Shown here: positions 1-8,474 of the stretch, one piece after another | Position numbering within the stretch: the first letter of the stretch is position 1 | How the letters are laid out: the number at the start of each line of letters is the position of its first letter | Origin: Polyangiaceae bacterium | GTDB lineage: Bacteria; Myxococcota_A; Polyangia; Polyangiales; Polyangiaceae | DNA length: 64,000 bases | Assembly: GCA_025353725.1 (NCBI GenBank) | Contig: JANXOF010000021.1 | Coordinates: forward strand, 84,945 to 148,944 | Direction: 5' to 3' | The notes under the pieces: generated by a model | The model's input: the letters and a program-made list of their open reading frames with translations, nothing else | Told to the model about the DNA's origin: nothing | Databases searched by the model: none | Translations under genes and position numbers: made by a program

Positions 1-548
1 CGGGTGAAGGTGGACTTTTCGTCACGAATGACTCGGAGTTGTACGAACGCGTTTTGACACTCTCGAACCACGGTCGTAGACGAGGTCAGAAGAAGCAATT
101 CTGGCCTGACGTCGTTGGCTTTAAATACAAGATGTCAAACATCCAGGCGGCGCTCGGGTTGGGGCAGGTCCAACGAGTAGACCAGCTCGTCGCACGCAAG
201 CGAGCCATCTTAAAGTACTACCGCGAACGACTCGAAGTACCAGGTCAGACGTCAATGAACCCCGAGCCCGACGGCTCCGTCAACGGGTCGTGGATGCCGA
301 CCGTTGTTTTCGATCACGCTTCGGGAGTCCACAGCGAAAACCTTCGCGCGGCATTTGCTGAAGAGAACATCGACGCACGCGTCTTCTTTCATCCCCTGTC
401 AGGTCTGCCGATGTTTAGCGAACAACGCGAGAACACAGTGGCGTGGGATCTTCCCTCACGGGCTATCAACCTGCCGAGCTTTCACGACATCACCACAGGC
501 GAACAGGACCGAGTGATTGAAGTCGTCCTCCGACTCCTAAATGGCTGA
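1..548 (+). CDS. DegT/DnrJ/EryC1 family PLP aminotransferase, C-terminal part (5' end outside window)
   Basis: The reading frame is open from base 3 and ends at TGA 546-548, so the N-terminal part, including the PLP lysine, lies outside the window. The first visible residues, GEGGLFVTND, match the segment just after the PLP lysine in the DegT/EryC1/StrS sugar aminotransferase fold, and the following YKMSNIQAALGLGQ stretch is the usual dimer-interface motif. Enzymes of this family transfer an amino group from glutamate to a nucleotide-linked keto-sugar in the cytoplasm. The stop overlaps the start of the next gene by 8 bases, which implies translational coupling to the PglD-like acetyltransferase. 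The exact sugar substrate cannot be deduced from the fragment. Confidence 0.85.
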   Translation, partial: GEGGLFVTNDSELYERVLTLSNHGRRRGQKKQFWPDVVGFKYKMSNIQAALGLGQVQRVDQLVARKRAILKYYRERLEVPGQTSMNPEPDGSVNGSWMPTVVFDHASGVHSENLRAAFAEENIDARVFFHPLSGLPMFSEQRENTVAWDLPSRAINLPSFHDITTGEQDRVIEVVLRLLNG

Positions 549-1203
549 AGACGAGGTTCGCTACGCAGTTTGGGGAAGCGCAGGGCATGCAAAAGTCCTT
601 TGCTGCCTTATCGACCTTCGTGGTGGGCGGGTTGTCGCATTGTTTGACAACGCACCCGACGCCGTGTCCGTATTGGACGGCGTGCCCCTCTACCATGGGG
701 AGCAAGGGCTCCGGAGCTGGCGGATCCAGCAAGACAAAGTCGACGACGTCCGCTGTCTTGCTGCTATCGGTGGAGCCCGTGGTCGAGACCGGCTTGCCAT
801 TCACGAGCGGTTTACCGTTCATGGCTTACAGGTCGCCGATGCCTTGGTGCACCCGCTCGCGGCCGTGTGCTCAACGAGTCGCCTTGGCAAAGGAACTCAG
901 GTACTCGCGCTGGCCATCGTGGCCGCAGGCGCGCGACTTGGTGAGGCGTGCATTCTGAACCACCGCGCCGCGGTCGATCATGAATGCATGTTGGGCGACG
1001 GCGTTCACCTCGCGCCCGGCGCGACGCTTTGTGGGTGCGTTTCGCTCGGGGACAACGTGATGATCGGGGCATGCGCCGTGGTGTTGCCTCGCCTTTCGAT
1101 AGGAGCAAACACCATCGTCGGCGCGGGTGCCGTTGTCACGAAAAGCCTACCGGCCGACGTAGTGGCAGTTGGGAACCCTGCTCGCATCGTGCGGAGGTTC
1201 TAG
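541..1203 (+). CDS. pglD: PglD/NeuD-like sugar O/N-acetyltransferase (left-handed beta-helix)
   Basis: A 220-residue protein with the architecture of PglD/NeuD enzymes. An N-terminal Rossmann-like sugar-nucleotide domain (VWGSAGHAKV near residues 10-19) is followed by a hexapeptide-repeat beta-helix from about residue 105. NHRAAVDHEC at about 140-149 carries the likely catalytic base His147, equivalent to the His of Campylobacter PglD, and the C-terminus ends in the typical VGNPARIV signature. The family acetylates the 4-amino group of UDP-4-amino sugars with acetyl-CoA. With pglE and pglF on the opposite strand next door, it probably completes UDP-N,N'-diacetylbacillosamine. The gene overlaps the upstream aminotransferase by 8 bases and, convergently, the 3' end of pglE by 4 bases. 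A NeuD-type sialic-acid acetyltransferase is the alternative. Confidence 0.8.
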   Translation: MAEDEVRYAVWGSAGHAKVLCCLIDLRGGRVVALFDNAPDAVSVLDGVPLYHGEQGLRSWRIQQDKVDDVRCLAAIGGARGRDRLAIHERFTVHGLQVADALVHPLAAVCSTSRLGKGTQVLALAIVAAGARLGEACILNHRAAVDHECMLGDGVHLAPGATLCGCVSLGDNVMIGACAVVLPRLSIGANTIVGAGAVVTKSLPADVVAVGNPARIVRRF

Positions 1204-2333
1204 ACGGAGTGGCCGAAGCAGCCACGGACGATCCCAGCGATTTCGGCTCGCTCTTCGGGGCGCAGGCTTGAGCCACTCGGCAGGCAGAGGCCACATTCGA
1301 AGAGGCCGCTTGCGACCGCGCCTCCGATTACTTCGCACGAGGCGAAGACCGGTTGCAAATGCATCGGTTTCCAAAGCGGCCTCGCTTCGATATCCGCCGA
1401 AACGAGCGCCTCGCGAATGGCTTCGCGAGTGATGCCCGACACCGACTCATCGACGGTCATGCACGTCAGCCAAAAGGTGCTTGTGCCCCAGGACGCTTCC
1501 GGTTGAAGCCGAAGGCCTGGCAACCCACGAAGCGCCTCACGGTAAAACGCGTTGTTGGCCCGGCGCGCAGCCACGCGGTCGGACAGAACCTCAAGTTGCC
1601 CACGGCCCACGGCCGCCAAAAGGTTACTTAGTCGATAATTATAGCCAACCTGGGAATGCTGATAATGGGGCGCCGCGTCACGGGCTTGCGTCGCCAGAAA
1701 GCGCGCGCGATCCGTGTGCTCGCGGTGTAACGAGACCATCGCGCCGCCACCGCTCGTCGTAATGATCTTATTACCGTTAAACGAAAACACGGAAATCTCG
1801 CCGAAGCTGCCTGCGGCGCGAGTGCCGTGGGTTGCCCCAAGAGCCTCCGCGGCATCCTCGATAATGGGCACTCCGTACATCGCGGCAAGGGGTACCAGGC
1901 GGTCGTAGTCAGCGCATTGCCCGTAAAGGTCAACCACGATGATTGCTTTGGGAAGTTTTCCAGCACGCTTGCGGCGCTCGAGCACTTCCGCAAGGCGGTC
2001 CGGACACATGTTCCAGCTCACGAGCTCGCTATCGACAAACGTAGGCGTGGCCCCGGCGTACCGAACGGCGTTCGCTGTCGCCGCGAATGTAAACGTCGAA
2101 ACTAAAACTTCGTCCCCAACGCCGACACCGAGCAGTACGAGCGCCAAGTGGATCGCCGCGGTCCCGCTCGAAAGTGCGCACACGTTTGGGACTTGGACGA
2201 CGGCGGCGAGCTCCGCTTCGAACGCGTCAACGTGCGGTCCGAGAGGGGCAATCCAGTTCGAATCGAAGGCCTCGGTGAGGAGTTCACGTTCGCGCGGTCC
2301 CATGTGCGGCGGCGAGAGAAAAATGCGCGGCAT
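1200..2333 (-). CDS. pglE: PglE-like UDP-4-keto-6-deoxy-GlcNAc C4 aminotransferase
   Basis: A 377-residue full-length DegT-family aminotransferase. Several short blocks match Campylobacter PglE as remembered: FLSPPHMG at the start, SNWIAPLG near 25-32, EDAAEALG near 159-166, GNKIITTSGGG with the PLP lysine at about 189, and ARPLWKPMHLQ near the end. PglE uses PLP and glutamate to aminate UDP-2-acetamido-4-keto-2,4,6-trideoxyglucose, the product of PglF. The gene lies just downstream of pglF on the same strand (77 bases) and meets pglD tail to tail with a 4-base overlap. The three enzymes therefore form a compact bacillosamine module. The assignment rests on motif matching without an alignment. 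Confidence 0.85.
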   Translation of the reverse strand: MPRIFLSPPHMGPRERELLTEAFDSNWIAPLGPHVDAFEAELAAVVQVPNVCALSSGTAAIHLALVLLGVGVGDEVLVSTFTFAATANAVRYAGATPTFVDSELVSWNMCPDRLAEVLERRKRAGKLPKAIIVVDLYGQCADYDRLVPLAAMYGVPIIEDAAEALGATHGTRAAGSFGEISVFSFNGNKIITTSGGGAMVSLHREHTDRARFLATQARDAAPHYQHSQVGYNYRLSNLLAAVGRGQLEVLSDRVAARRANNAFYREALRGLPGLRLQPEASWGTSTFWLTCMTVDESVSGITREAIREALVSADIEARPLWKPMHLQPVFASCEVIGGAVASGLFECGLCLPSGSSLRPEERAEIAGIVRGCFGHSV

Positions 2334-2410
2334 TCGCGCGTCTTACCGTTCACTGCGTGCGAGGTAAAGTCCGGACCGGAGGACTCGAAGCGCTCTTTCG
2401 CCAAGCCGTC

Positions 2411-4426
2411 TCAGAGCGCGGACGTGCTCACGCGGTCATCACCCATGACAGGCATCCGAAGGCTCTCTCGGTCGGCACGCACGTCTTCGCCCGTCATGGT
2501 CATTCGAGCAACGCCGGGAGGAGTTTCCGAGGGCGACAAGTACTGTGGAACGTATTCCGGGACGAGTCGGCCAAAGGCCTCGCGAATCCGCTCGCCTGAC
2601 GAACCGTCCGAGAGGGCATGAAGCGCTCGCAGTCCGAGCTCGACCTCCTCCCATGGATGCGGGCGAAACGTGCCGATGAAAATCTTCTCGTGCTCCGTTT
2701 TTCGTGCCTTTTCGGCGTCGAACGCGAGCTCCTCAAAAAGCTTTTCGCCGGGCCGAACGCCGGTGAACGCAATCGCGATGTCCTCCTCCGGAGTGAGACC
2801 AGAAAGTCGAATGAGGTCCCGCGCGAGATCTACAATCTTAACGGGCTCACCCATATCGAGGATGAAGATTTCCCCACCACGACCCATCGCGCCCGCCTGA
2901 AGAATCAACTGGCACGCCTCAGGGATAGTCATGAAGTAGCGCTTCATGTCAGGGTGCGTGACGGTGACCGGACCACCGGCCGCAATCTGCTGCTTGAAAA
3001 TAGGGATAACGCTCCCCGCACTGCCTAATACGTTCCCGAAACGCACGGTAACAAACTGGGTGTCGGCACGCTGGGAAAGCGCCTGGACGTAGATTTCGGC
3101 GGTCCGCTTCGACGCGCCCATGACCGAAGTGGGGTTAACCGCCTTGTCCGTCGACACCATCACGAAGCTCGCGACGTTATAGCGAACCGCAAGGTCGGCA
3201 ACCTTCTTGGTCCCAAATACGTTGTTTTTGATAGCTTCGCCCGGATTCGCCTCCATCATCGGCACGTGCTTGTGAGCCGCCGCATGGAACACGACGGCCG
3301 GACGCTCAGAGTTGAAAATGGCATCCAGTCGCTTGCTATCGCAGACGTCCGCGATGTACGGAACGACGCATAGCTCTGGGAACGCCGGCAAAAGTGCACG
3401 GTGAACCTCGAACAAGCCGTTTTCGGCTTGCTCCACGAGAATCAGCTTGCTCGGTCGAAATCGGGCGATTTGGTGACAAAGCTCAGACCCGATACTCCCC
3501 CCCGCGCCGGTGACAAGAATGACCCGGCCTTCGAGGAAAGCTTCGATCGCAGCGGTATCCAACTTGACCGGCTCACGCCCGAGAAGGTCCTCAATTCTCA
3601 CGCCTGCGAGCTGACTGACCGTGACGGTGCCGTCAATGAGCCCATTGAGTCCTGGAAGTGTTCGGAGCGTGACGCCTGACGGGCGGCAGAGTTCGACCAC
3701 CTCTCGCATCTCGCGTCCGCGCATCGAAGGAATCGCGAGGATCACTTCGTCAATGCGTTTCGACTTGATTACTTCGGCCACCACGGAGATGGGTCCGAGC
3801 ACGGGCACGCCGTGAATGTGTTCGCCTTGCTTGCGCGGGCTATCATCCAAGAACCCGACGGCCTCGTAGCGCTGCGCGTGGGTTCGCACGATCTCGCGCA
3901 TCAGGGTTTCGCCCGCGTCACCCGCGCCTAACACGACGATCCGTCGCCGTACATTCCGCGCGCGCGCGGCCGTGCCCGTGCCCGTGCCCGTGCCCGTGAA
4001 CATACGGTTCGTGGTGTTGCGAAGCCCAATCTCGTGAATGGTACGGATGCCGAAGCGGAGAGCGCCGATGAGGACGATGCTAAACACGTAGTCGAGGATG
4101 AAGATCGACCGCGGAAACGTTCCCGTACCCGCGAAGGCCCACGCGGCGGCGATGACCGCCGAAGAAAGCGTAGCGGCTTTAACAAGCGAGATGAGGTCCC
4201 GGGAACTCGAATAACGCCACAGGCCGTGGAACAGTCCGAACCGCCAGTGCACGAACACTCGAGCTCCGATGGAAACTGCGACAAGCGAGGGCGTGAAGCT
4301 AAAAAAGCTTCGCGGGATCTCGAAGTCAAACCTCAAGAGCAGCGCGAGCGAAAACCCGAACGTCCACATCATGATGTGGATGCCGATGACCAACACCCGC
4401 CGATACGCGATGATCAGCTCTCGCAT
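2411..4426 (-). CDS. pglF: PglF/CapD-like membrane UDP-GlcNAc 4,6-dehydratase
   Basis: Start ATG 4426 gives 671 residues beginning MRELIIAYRR, directly before the membrane segments, as in PglF/WbpM. An upstream ATG at 4615 would add 63 residues that do not look like the family. Residues 13-130 contain about four hydrophobic helices. GAGDAGE at 167-173 is a first Rossmann nucleotide site and TGAGGSIG at 306-313 is the NAD site of the catalytic domain. STDKA at 425-429 and MGASK at 436-440 show the PglF-type active site, in which the SDR tyrosine is replaced by Met. The reaction converts UDP-GlcNAc to the 4-keto-6-deoxy sugar, the first step towards diacetylbacillosamine. Residues 144-153 are an unusual Thr-Gly repeat between the membrane part and the first Rossmann domain, encoded by a hexamer microsatellite. 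Confidence 0.9.
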   Translation of the reverse strand: MRELIIAYRRVLVIGIHIMMWTFGFSLALLLRFDFEIPRSFFSFTPSLVAVSIGARVFVHWRFGLFHGLWRYSSSRDLISLVKAATLSSAVIAAAWAFAGTGTFPRSIFILDYVFSIVLIGALRFGIRTIHEIGLRNTTNRMFTGTGTGTGTAARARNVRRRIVVLGAGDAGETLMREIVRTHAQRYEAVGFLDDSPRKQGEHIHGVPVLGPISVVAEVIKSKRIDEVILAIPSMRGREMREVVELCRPSGVTLRTLPGLNGLIDGTVTVSQLAGVRIEDLLGREPVKLDTAAIEAFLEGRVILVTGAGGSIGSELCHQIARFRPSKLILVEQAENGLFEVHRALLPAFPELCVVPYIADVCDSKRLDAIFNSERPAVVFHAAAHKHVPMMEANPGEAIKNNVFGTKKVADLAVRYNVASFVMVSTDKAVNPTSVMGASKRTAEIYVQALSQRADTQFVTVRFGNVLGSAGSVIPIFKQQIAAGGPVTVTHPDMKRYFMTIPEACQLILQAGAMGRGGEIFILDMGEPVKIVDLARDLIRLSGLTPEEDIAIAFTGVRPGEKLFEELAFDAEKARKTEHEKIFIGTFRPHPWEEVELGLRALHALSDGSSGERIREAFGRLVPEYVPQYLSPSETPPGVARMTMTGEDVRADRESLRMPVMGDDRVSTSAL
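3972..3998 (+). repeat. In-frame hexamer tandem repeat (GTGCCC, 4.5 copies) inside pglF
   Basis: Four perfect copies of GTGCCC followed by GTG. On the coding (minus) strand the tract encodes alternating Thr and Gly in the linker between the membrane helices and the first Rossmann domain of PglF. Gain or loss of one unit changes the protein by two residues without shifting the frame. Confidence 0.9.
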
Positions 4427-4633
4427 GTGTTCGAATGCCTTCGCATTGTAACTCCGTCCGAAGGGATAGCCTCGCGAGGTCCCGAGCGGAACAACATCGT
4501 TCGGAACAAATTTGGTACAGAGCTTTTTTTCATAGTTGACGTTGCGCGATCCTTCTCCGGCGGGCGGGAGTCTCGAGGAAGCGGCGCGTGTTGCGTGGTA
4601 GGTGGCGTAGCTCAATCTTCAAGGAGCACGCCG

Positions 4634-5782
4634 ATGCCGCACGTCGTTCACATCCTCACGGTGCCTGAGTCTCTTTCGTTTCTTCGTGGCCAAGCCGCAT
4701 TCATGCGCGACCGCGGATACCGCCTCACGGCCGTTACATCGCCAGGCGACGCCCTCTCGGCGTTCGGCCGGAGCGAGGGAATCGACGTCTACCCGGTGGA
4801 GATGTCGAGGCGGGTGTCGCCCGCGGCGGACGTCGAAAGTCTCGCGCGCCTCGTGGCGCTTCTCGTTCGGCTCAAGCCCAACCTCGTTCACGCCCACACC
4901 CCCAAAGGTGGCCTTCTCGGAATGATCGCCGCCACCCTCGCGCGCGTCCCTGCGCGGATTTACCACATGCGTGGGTTGCCTCTCATGACGGCGCACGGCA
5001 GGCAGCGCAAGCTTCTCACGGCGACGGAGCGAACGTCGTGTGCGCTCGCGTCGCGGGTTCTCGCCGTGAGCGCGTCGCTCCGCGAAGTGGCGCTAGAAAA
5101 TCGCTTATGCGTGGCCGGGAAGGTCGCTGTCCTCGCAGGCGGCAGCGGAAACGGCGTCGATACCGACCGCTTCGACCGTTCGCGCATCGCCCCCGATGTA
5201 GGCCAAAAGCTCCGCGCAACGCTTGGAATCCCAGCGGAGGCGGCAGTCGTCGGTTTCGTGGGCCGACTTGTTCGCGATAAGGGCGTCGTCGAACTTGGCG
5301 ACGCGTTCCGCGCTCTCAAGAAAAGCCACCCTGGAGCTCATCTGATTGTAGGCGGACCGTTCGAGGAACGCGATGCGGTGCCTGTCGAAACGCGGCGTTT
5401 CCTCGAAGAAGATAGCCACGTGCACGTGATGGGATTCGTCGCCGACACGGCTCCGATCTACGCGGCTATCGACGTCCTCGCCCTCCCCACGTACCGAGAA
5501 GGCTTCCCGAACGTTCCGCTCGAAGCCGCCGCGATGCGCGTTCCCGTGGTCGCGACGCGCGTGGAGGGCTGCGTCGATGCGGTCGTCGACGGCGTCACCG
5601 GCATTCTCATCCCGCCACGCGACGCCAGCGCACTCGTTCAGGCGCTCGAAACTTACCTAAACTCACCTTCCCTGCGGCGCGCCCATGGCGATGCGGGACG
5701 CGCGCGTGTGGAGAAAAGCTTTCGCCGGGAACGAATCTGGGAGGCCCTCGCGAGCGTGTATGACGAGCTCGTCAGCGCCTAG
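4634..5782 (+). CDS. Family 4 glycosyltransferase (GT-B)
   Basis: A 382-residue protein. ATG 4634 is chosen because AAGGAG (4621-4626) stands 7 bases upstream and the product then starts with MPHVVHILTV, the usual first beta-strand. A much longer frame from 4034 runs antisense through pglF and is not real. The C-terminal half has the GT4 nucleotide-sugar region: GFVGRLVRDKG, then REGFPNVPLEA with the E-x7-E pair, then VPVVATRVEGC. GT4 enzymes retain the anomeric configuration and add sugars from UDP- or GDP-donors to a lipid-linked acceptor at the inner membrane. It is divergent from pglF (207 bases) and could add the second sugar after the PglC-like primer, as PglA does. Donor specificity cannot be read from sequence. 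Confidence 0.88.
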   Translation: MPHVVHILTVPESLSFLRGQAAFMRDRGYRLTAVTSPGDALSAFGRSEGIDVYPVEMSRRVSPAADVESLARLVALLVRLKPNLVHAHTPKGGLLGMIAATLARVPARIYHMRGLPLMTAHGRQRKLLTATERTSCALASRVLAVSASLREVALENRLCVAGKVAVLAGGSGNGVDTDRFDRSRIAPDVGQKLRATLGIPAEAAVVGFVGRLVRDKGVVELGDAFRALKKSHPGAHLIVGGPFEERDAVPVETRRFLEEDSHVHVMGFVADTAPIYAAIDVLALPTYREGFPNVPLEAAAMRVPVVATRVEGCVDAVVDGVTGILIPPRDASALVQALETYLNSPSLRRAHGDAGRARVEKSFRRERIWEALASVYDELVSA

Positions 5783-5809
5783 CGACGTGAGCGTACCGCG
5801 CGCACTTCG

Positions 5810-7534
5810 CTACTTCGTGATGCGTACGTTGCCCAGGTACAGGACCTCGAGCGCGCACGTAAAAAAGGAACGAATCGCGTCGTCGGGCGCACAAACGATG
5901 GCTTCGCCGTTGAGGTTGAAGCTCGTGTTCAGCACGATGGGCACGCCCGTAAGCCTCTCAAACTCGGTAATCAGCGCGTGGTACCGAGGAGCCGAATTCG
6001 CGTCGACCGTCTGGAGGCGTCCCGAGCCGTCGGCGTGAACTACCGCGGGCACGAGCTCGCGTTTTTCGGCTCGAAACTGAAACACGCGCTCCATGAAGGG
6101 CACCTTCGTTCCGAGCGGGCACTCAAACCATTCGTGAACTTTGTCGGCGAGAATCGCAGGGGCAAAGGGCCGAAAGGCTTCACGAAACTTAATCGCCGCG
6201 TTGACGATGTCTTTGCCGTCTTTTCGCCTCGGGTCGAGCAAGATCGATCGGTTGCCGAGCGCACGCTGCCCGAACTCCATCCGGCCTTGAAACCACCCGA
6301 TGATTTTACCGTCCGCCAAGTCCTTCGCGCCACTCACTGCCGGATCGGCGACGACCTCGGCAGAAAGCTTGAACCGCTTGGCGACCTCAAGACATTGCGC
6401 GTCAGTGTACTCGGGCCCCCAGTAGTTGTGGACGATGGGCTCAAGGGACCGCTTTTTCGTGCGCTGGGCGTCCAGCCAGAGCGCTGCGCCCACCGCCGTG
6501 CCAGAGTCATCGGGCGAACCGCCGATGTAGACCTCCTTGAACGGAGTCTGCGCCTCGATTTTGCCGTTGTAGACACTGTTCATAAAGCAACCGCCCGACA
6601 CGACAAGCTTGTCGAGACCGGTACGCGCGTGCAACCGCGTGAGGATCGCGGAGACGGTCTCCTCGAAGACCCGCTGCATCGCCTCGGCGAGTTTCTCGTG
6701 CTGCTTTGTAAGCGGCTCGCTCTTTGTTCGCGGGGGCCCGAGCTTCTTAACGAGCTTGTTGGAGTACATGCGTCGGTCGAAAAAGTTGTGATACTCGAAG
6801 TGGTCAAGCGCCATCTCGAACGAGCCATCCGCCTCGACGTGTACGAGTGACTTTAGAATCGGGTAAAACTCGTTGTCAGCGTTCGCGTTCGCATTGGCAT
6901 TCGCGTTCGCGTACGAGGCGAGCGCCATCACCTTCCACTCGTCGCCGTCGGGCTTGAACCCGAGCATTTGGGTGATCGTGCCGTAAAAAAGGCCAAGCGA
7001 GTGCGGAAACATGACCTCCGTGAGCTTCTCGACCTTGGTGCCGCGACCGACCGCGAGAAGGCTTGTTTGCTTCTCCGCGCGACCGTCGAGAACCATAATC
7101 GCGGCCTCCGAATAGCCGCTCGCAAAGAACGCGCTCCCGACGTGGGCGTCGTAGTGATTGATGAACGTAATGGGCGGGCAGCCTTGCGCGGCTCCGAGGA
7201 GGGTCACCTCGTCGGTCGCGTTCGAGCCGAGAAGCTGCATCAATCGCGCGGGGACCTGCGTGAGATGCTCAGTCCGCCAGCGGCGTGAGGTGAGGTGGCC
7301 AGACGGAATGGTTTCGAGCTCGATGCCAGGATTCCAACCGATCGCTATCGCGTCGACATCGCTGAGGGTGAGGTTCCCCATCTCGAGGCAGCGCTGGATC
7401 GCGAGCGTCGGGAAAACACGGCTTTGCTTGATGCGGTCGAGGCGCTCTTCTGGGATAGCCGCGACGACCTTGCCGTCACGTACGAGTGCTGCCGAGCAAA
7501 CCAGGACGTCATGACAGATGCCGAGAACATTCAT
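5810..7534 (-). CDS. NodU/CmcH-family carbamoyltransferase
   Basis: A 574-residue protein. ATG 7534 has AAGG upstream and gives MNVLGICHD, the standard N-terminus; the upstream in-frame start at 7585 adds an unrelated 17 residues. The N-terminal ASKHA/Kae1-like half contains INHYDAHVGSAFFASGY, with the metal-binding His residues, and GDEWKVMALASY. The C-terminal domain carries GRMEFGQRALGNRSIL, FRPFAPAIL and LNTSFNLNGEAIV, which bind carbamoyl phosphate or adenylate. These enzymes carbamoylate hydroxyls of sugars or antibiotics, as NodU does on Nod factor. Within this locus a glycan sugar is the natural substrate. A run of five Ala-Asn dipeptides directly follows the conserved ALASY motif and is encoded by degenerate hexamer repeats. 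Confidence 0.9.
   Translation of the reverse strand: MNVLGICHDVLVCSAALVRDGKVVAAIPEERLDRIKQSRVFPTLAIQRCLEMGNLTLSDVDAIAIGWNPGIELETIPSGHLTSRRWRTEHLTQVPARLMQLLGSNATDEVTLLGAAQGCPPITFINHYDAHVGSAFFASGYSEAAIMVLDGRAEKQTSLLAVGRGTKVEKLTEVMFPHSLGLFYGTITQMLGFKPDGDEWKVMALASYANANANANANADNEFYPILKSLVHVEADGSFEMALDHFEYHNFFDRRMYSNKLVKKLGPPRTKSEPLTKQHEKLAEAMQRVFEETVSAILTRLHARTGLDKLVVSGGCFMNSVYNGKIEAQTPFKEVYIGGSPDDSGTAVGAALWLDAQRTKKRSLEPIVHNYWGPEYTDAQCLEVAKRFKLSAEVVADPAVSGAKDLADGKIIGWFQGRMEFGQRALGNRSILLDPRRKDGKDIVNAAIKFREAFRPFAPAILADKVHEWFECPLGTKVPFMERVFQFRAEKRELVPAVVHADGSGRLQTVDANSAPRYHALITEFERLTGVPIVLNTSFNLNGEAIVCAPDDAIRSFFTCALEVLYLGNVRITK
6881..6910 (+). repeat. In-frame degenerate hexamer repeat (GTTCGC/ATTCGC/ATTGGC, 5 units) in the carbamoyltransferase gene
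   Basis: Five consecutive 6-base units differing at one or two positions. On the minus strand they encode Ala-Asn five times, immediately after the conserved catalytic-domain motif ALASY. The point differences suggest an older expansion than the perfect repeats elsewhere in the window. Confidence 0.85.
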
Positions 7535-7645
7535 GAAGAAACCCTTTTTGAGGCGACCGGAAAACCGCGACGTCGAGTACCACATCGCACGGAGCGCCGT
7601 GGCGGCTACCTTCCGCTTTGGTTAGGAGCTCGTCGAGCGCTAGCT

Positions 7646-8374
7646 TCAAACGGCGCGTTCGTTTGCGAGCGGACCCGCGGCGCCCTCGAAATTCGGCATC
7701 GTTGTGTGCCCCTCGCGTGAGATGCCACGCGGTCGGGCGACGGCGGACACCGTTCGTCCGAGAATCAGACAGTCGAGTCCGAGCGTCCAGTGATCGGCGT
7801 ACCATACGTCGAGCGCGAACTTATCCTCCCAACTGAGCGCATTGCGCCCGTTGATTTGCGCCCAGCCCGTCATCCCGGGCAGAACGTCGTGTCTCCGGGC
7901 CTGCGTTTGGCTGTAGAGAGGCAGATACTGTATCAAAAGAGGGCGAGGCCCAACTAACGAGAGCTCCCCTCGAATCACGTTCCACAGCTGCGGAAGCTCG
8001 TCGATCGACGACGCACGAAGGAATCGGCCGAGCCTGGTAAGGCGCTCGGCGTCGGGCAAGAGCTCCCCGGCGTCATCGCGCTCGTCGGTCATCGTACGCA
8101 TCTTTAAGATGCGGAAGGGCACGCCGTGGAGGCCCGGGCGCAGTTGACGGAAAAAAACTGGACCGCCCATCGTCACCCGAACAGCTAGCGCGGCCGTGGC
8201 AATCACGGGGGCCGTCGCGAGGAGACCGGCAACGCCAGCCATACGGTCGACAGACTTCTTCACCAGGTAAGGCCAGCCCGATTGGCGCCCAAGACTTGAC
8301 CTCGCCGTACTCCCAGCGCCGTCGCCAGCCGCTCGAAACGCATTAATCGGCCACTTTCGCGAGCAAGGACCCAT
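7646..8374 (-). CDS. PglC/WcaJ-type phosphoglycosyl transferase (priming sugar transferase)
   Basis: A 242-residue monotopic phosphoglycosyl transferase. The re-entrant hydrophobic helix spans about 44-66. Then come GGPVFFRQLRPG (70-81), ILKMRTM, the catalytic Asp-Glu pair in SIDELPQL (125-126), RGELSLVGPRP and PGMTGWAQINGR. It moves a phospho-sugar from UDP-sugar to undecaprenyl phosphate on the inner face of the membrane, priming the glycan. It lacks the large N-terminal membrane domain of WcaJ/WbaP, so it is built like PglC, whose substrate is UDP-diacetylbacillosamine. ATG 8374 has AAGG upstream, but about 37 N-terminal residues precede the family's usual start, so GTG 8263 is possible. 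It is divergent from the MBOAT gene. Confidence 0.9.
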   Translation of the reverse strand: MGPCSRKWPINAFRAAGDGAGSTARSSLGRQSGWPYLVKKSVDRMAGVAGLLATAPVIATAALAVRVTMGGPVFFRQLRPGLHGVPFRILKMRTMTDERDDAGELLPDAERLTRLGRFLRASSIDELPQLWNVIRGELSLVGPRPLLIQYLPLYSQTQARRHDVLPGMTGWAQINGRNALSWEDKFALDVWYADHWTLGLDCLILGRTVSAVARPRGISREGHTTMPNFEGAAGPLANERAV

Positions 8375-8474
8375 CGCGGGACCTTAGCATTACGAGCCCA
8401 GCTTTTTTTCTCGTCCGCCACCTGGTAGTACCGACGCGGGTTTCCGTAAGTCCGGGCGGCCTGTTCGCTGAAGT

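Noticed and set aside
2240-2275. Sequence resembling a tRNA T-loop (AGTTCGAATC)
   Set aside because: It is inside pglE and no acceptor, D or anticodon stems can be drawn around it.
4034-4633. Long 5' extension of the first GT4 frame
   Set aside because: This part is antisense to pglF and its translation is highly charged and unrelated to the family. ATG 4634 has a good ribosome site.
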